Shown: one piece after another, positions 62,312 through 64,000 of the stretch
Position numbering within the stretch: the stretch's first letter is position 1
Layout: each line of letters opens with the position of its first letter
NCBI RefSeq assembly: GCF_034531395.1
Contig: NZ_JARVCO010000002.1
Location: 372,001-436,000 of the forward strand
Source: Pontiella agarivorans
GTDB lineage: Bacteria; Verrucomicrobiota; Kiritimatiellia; Kiritimatiellales; Pontiellaceae
Length of the DNA: 64,000 bases
Direction: 5' to 3'
Made by a program: the position numbers and the translations under genes
The notes under the pieces: generated by a model
Database searches by the model: none
What the model was told of the DNA's origin: nothing
Seen by the model: only the letters and a program-made list of their open reading frames with translations

Positions 62312-62398
62312 TTTCCTGCTCCGTTCGATGCAGGCAGCGAATCATGAGGCGGAATAGAAACGTTTCTGTTTATTGAAAATTCACAAAGGAGAAAAATC

Positions 62399-62833
62399 AT
62401 GCTTAAAGGAATTGATCCGATTATCAGCCCTGAACTGTTGAAAATCCTCGCTGAAATGGGGCACGGCGACGAAATTGTGCTGTCCGATGCCCACTTCCCG
62501 GGCCACACCTTCTGCCCGAAAAATGTACTGCGCGGTGATGGTCTGCAGATTCCGGATCTGCTCGAAGGCATCATTCCGCTGTTCGAACTCGACAGCTATG
62601 ATGATCCGCTGATCATGATGGCCGCAGTTGAAGGCGATGAGCTCGATCCGCAGGTGGAAGCCGATTATATGGCCGCCATTAAAAAAGCCGCTCCGGATGC
62701 TCCGGCCCCCAAGCGCATCGGCCGGTTTGAATTTTACGACCGTGCTGAAAAAGCATTTGCCTGCGTCGTTACCGGGACAACCGCCAAATACGGCAACATC
62801 ATTCTGAAAAAGGGTGTAACGCCGATTGGCTGA
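62399..62833 (+). CDS. fucU: L-fucose mutarotase
   Basis: The 144-residue RbsD/FucU protein interconverts fucose anomers. It has '[38 protein letters not shown]' with the catalytic His in MGHGD, and '[27 protein letters not shown]' at the end. A ribosome site (aaaggag) is 9 bp before ATG. It supports fucose as the substrate of the operon. Confidence 0.93.
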   Translation: MLKGIDPIISPELLKILAEMGHGDEIVLSDAHFPGHTFCPKNVLRGDGLQIPDLLEGIIPLFELDSYDDPLIMMAAVEGDELDPQVEADYMAAIKKAAPDAPAPKRIGRFEFYDRAEKAFACVVTGTTAKYGNIILKKGVTPIG

Positions 62834-62839
62834 TTCATG

Positions 62840-62902
62840 AACCACTGAATACACGGAATGCACGGAAAGTGCGGTTCGGTGTATTCAGTGTACTCCGTGG
62901 TT
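62840..62902. repeat. 63-bp imperfect palindromic element filling the fucU-phosphatase gap
   Basis: A 12-bp perfect inverted repeat CACTGAATACAC (62843-62854)/GTGTATTCAGTG (62879-62890) is flanked by AACCAC/GTGGTT and has a small inner stem GCAC-GGAAA-GTGC. It starts 7 bp after the fucU stop and ends 6 bp before the next ATG. Its minus-strand reading encodes TTEYTEYTE, a coding signature of dispersed ACACGGA/TCCGTGT repeats. Confidence 0.65.
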
Positions 62903-62907
62903 TTCAA

Positions 62908-63525
62908 ATGACTGTATATTTTATCCGACACGCACAGAGCGAAGCGAACCTGAAGGATATTCTGGCGTCGCGCCGGGATTTCCCTCTGACTGAAAAGGGT
63001 CGGGCCGATGCTCAGGCCATTGCTGCGGAGTTCCGGGAGATCGCCGAACTCGACCGGGTGGTCAGCTCGCCGTTGCTGCGTGCGCAGCAGACTGCGGAGC
63101 CGATCGCCAAAGCGTTCGGGCTGAAGGTTGAAACGGATGAGCGGATTATTGAACAGGAGCTGGGCGTTTTTTCCGGAATGACGTATGCGCAGCTGGATGA
63201 ACGGCCGGATTATGAGCACGAACGTTCCAAACGCTGGAACTGGGTGCCGGCGGGCGGCGGGGAGTCGTATGAAATGATCGCAGAACGGCTGGAGCCGTTT
63301 TTCCGGTCTCTGGAAAAAAAGCCGGAGGAGCGGGTGCTGTTTGTTACGCATGCCGTGACGATGCGGCTGATTAAAGCGCATCTTGAGCAGACTCTTCCGC
63401 AGTACCCGAATCCGATCGCCAAAAACGGTGAAATCTGGAAAACCGAATTTACAGGCCTGGGAAAGAAACACGAAGTGGAATCCATTTTCCTCGGCGGCAG
63501 TGCGGCCGCCGAATCACGGGCATAA
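62908..63525 (+). CDS. Histidine phosphatase family protein (phosphoglycerate-mutase-like)
   Basis: ATG 62908 gives 205 residues starting 'TVYFIRHAQSEAN', with the RHA catalytic motif at residues 7-9 (His8 nucleophile; RHG is the usual form). 'PLTEKGRADAQAIA', 'VVSSPLLRAQQTAEPIA' and 'VLFVTHAVTMRLIKAHL' (second His) complete the fold. The substrate in this locus may be a sugar phosphate. No ribosome site is obvious, because a palindromic element occupies the upstream gap. Confidence 0.87.
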   Translation: MTVYFIRHAQSEANLKDILASRRDFPLTEKGRADAQAIAAEFREIAELDRVVSSPLLRAQQTAEPIAKAFGLKVETDERIIEQELGVFSGMTYAQLDERPDYEHERSKRWNWVPAGGGESYEMIAERLEPFFRSLEKKPEERVLFVTHAVTMRLIKAHLEQTLPQYPNPIAKNGEIWKTEFTGLGKKHEVESIFLGGSAAAESRA

Positions 63526-63565
63526 GTATAAATGCACTATGCAACAGCAATCAGAGGGTTGAATT

Positions 63566-64000
63566 ATGGCTGAATATATTCTGAGTATCGACGTAGGCAC
63601 ATCAAGCACGAAGACCGTGCTCTTCGATACCGACTTTAATGTGGTGGCAACGGCCCGCAAAAAATATGACACGTCTTATCCGCATGCAGGTTGGGCTGAA
63701 CAGCCGGCGGAACAGTGGTGGGACGCGCTGAAAGAAAATACGACGAATATGCTGGCGGAAAGCCGGGTGAATGCCGCCGACATTATTGCGGTGGGGATTG
63801 ATGCCTTTTCAACCACGGTTGTTCCGGTGGATGACAATGGGAACGCTCTCCGGCCCGGGCTGATCTGGATGGACCGCCGTGCATCTGCTGAAGCGGAATG
63901 GATTCGTGAACATCTGGGGGAAGAACTCTGGGAAATTAACGGCAATGTTTCGGATGCAGGCAACCCGGCACCGAAGATTATGTGGATAAAAAAACATGAG
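63566..64000 (+). CDS. FGGY carbohydrate kinase (3'-partial)
   Basis: The first 145 residues are present. They open with 'YILSIDVGTSSTKTVLFD' (the FGGY ATP-binding loop) and continue 'AGWAEQPAEQWWDAL', 'VGIDAFSTTVVPVDDNGNALRPGLIWMDRRA'. This subgroup includes xylulo-, glucono- and fuculokinases. Position after fucP-fucU suggests a fuculokinase role, which the visible part cannot confirm. The gene runs off the window. Confidence 0.88.
   Translation, partial: MAEYILSIDVGTSSTKTVLFDTDFNVVATARKKYDTSYPHAGWAEQPAEQWWDALKENTTNMLAESRVNAADIIAVGIDAFSTTVVPVDDNGNALRPGLIWMDRRASAEAEWIREHLGEELWEINGNVSDAGNPAPKIMWIKKHE

Noticed and set aside
1-64000. CRISPR arrays, tRNA and rRNA genes
   Set aside because: No regularly spaced repeats and no tRNA or rRNA signature sequence was found by eye; short or divergent tRNAs could be missed.

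Overview
The window looks like a chromosome segment from a Gram-negative bacterium of the PVC group, most likely Kiritimatiellota. This rests on outer-membrane flagellar ring genes, a PEP-CTERM protein, secreted proteins with the C-terminal domain style common in Verrucomicrobia and Kiritimatiellota, an S1-type sulfatase, a DUF2961 enzyme, and a palindrome of the form TTTCCA-N5-TGGAAA that recurs between genes. The assignment is inference. No rRNA, tRNA or CRISPR array was recognised.

Positions 1-4793 hold the end of a flagellar operon: flgA (5'-partial), flgH, flgI, a short FlgJ rod-binding protein, FlgN, flgK and a 45-residue lysine-rich ORF. Positions 5209-6464 hold a regulatory head: a GbsR/MarR-type regulator, a NusG/RfaH/UpxY-type antiterminator, and a leader with an ops-like element before glmS.

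Positions 6465-20855 supply precursors for a polysaccharide. They encode glmS, sulfate handling (cysQ, an SLC13 permease, cysD, a cysN-cysC fusion), dTDP-rhamnose synthesis (rfbDBAC), GDP-fucose synthesis (gmd, fcl) and a PAPS-dependent sulfotransferase. No APS/PAPS reductase is present, so PAPS is probably made for sulfation. A four-helix-bundle gene flanked by 30-bp inverted repeats sits between gmd and fcl. Positions 21193-23867 encode three exported proteins: a secreted protein, a LigB-like NAD+-dependent DNA ligase with a signal peptide, and a PEP-CTERM protein.

Positions 24030-37643 form an AT-richer block of assembly genes: an F420-dehydrogenase-beta-like protein, a pyruvyltransferase, a flippase, a polymerase and seven or eight glycosyltransferases. 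It ends at a decayed IS3-family element and a decayed second four-helix-bundle gene. Positions 39422-50737 return to GC-richer sequence: a VanZ-GT26-GT26 triple fusion, a DUF2961/GH172 protein, a GT-C-like membrane protein, a sugar epimerase, an O-antigen ligase/TPR protein and the priming glycosylphosphotransferase. Short CAAACT/AGTTTG-rich repeats related to the four-helix-bundle flanks are inserted in frame in two of these genes.

Positions 50785-56659 are mixed metabolism: a GHMP kinase-nucleotidyltransferase fusion, an MtaD-like deaminase, a 30-residue membrane peptide, ilvD and a DUF6941-like gene. Positions 56749-64000 look like a sulfated-fucose utilisation locus: an AraC regulator and a sulfatase on the minus strand, divergent from an aldo/keto reductase, fucP, fucU, a histidine phosphatase and an FGGY kinase (3'-partial). 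The overall picture, by inference, is a cell that makes a sulfated fucose/rhamnose surface polysaccharide and carries adjacent genes for desulfating and using fucose.
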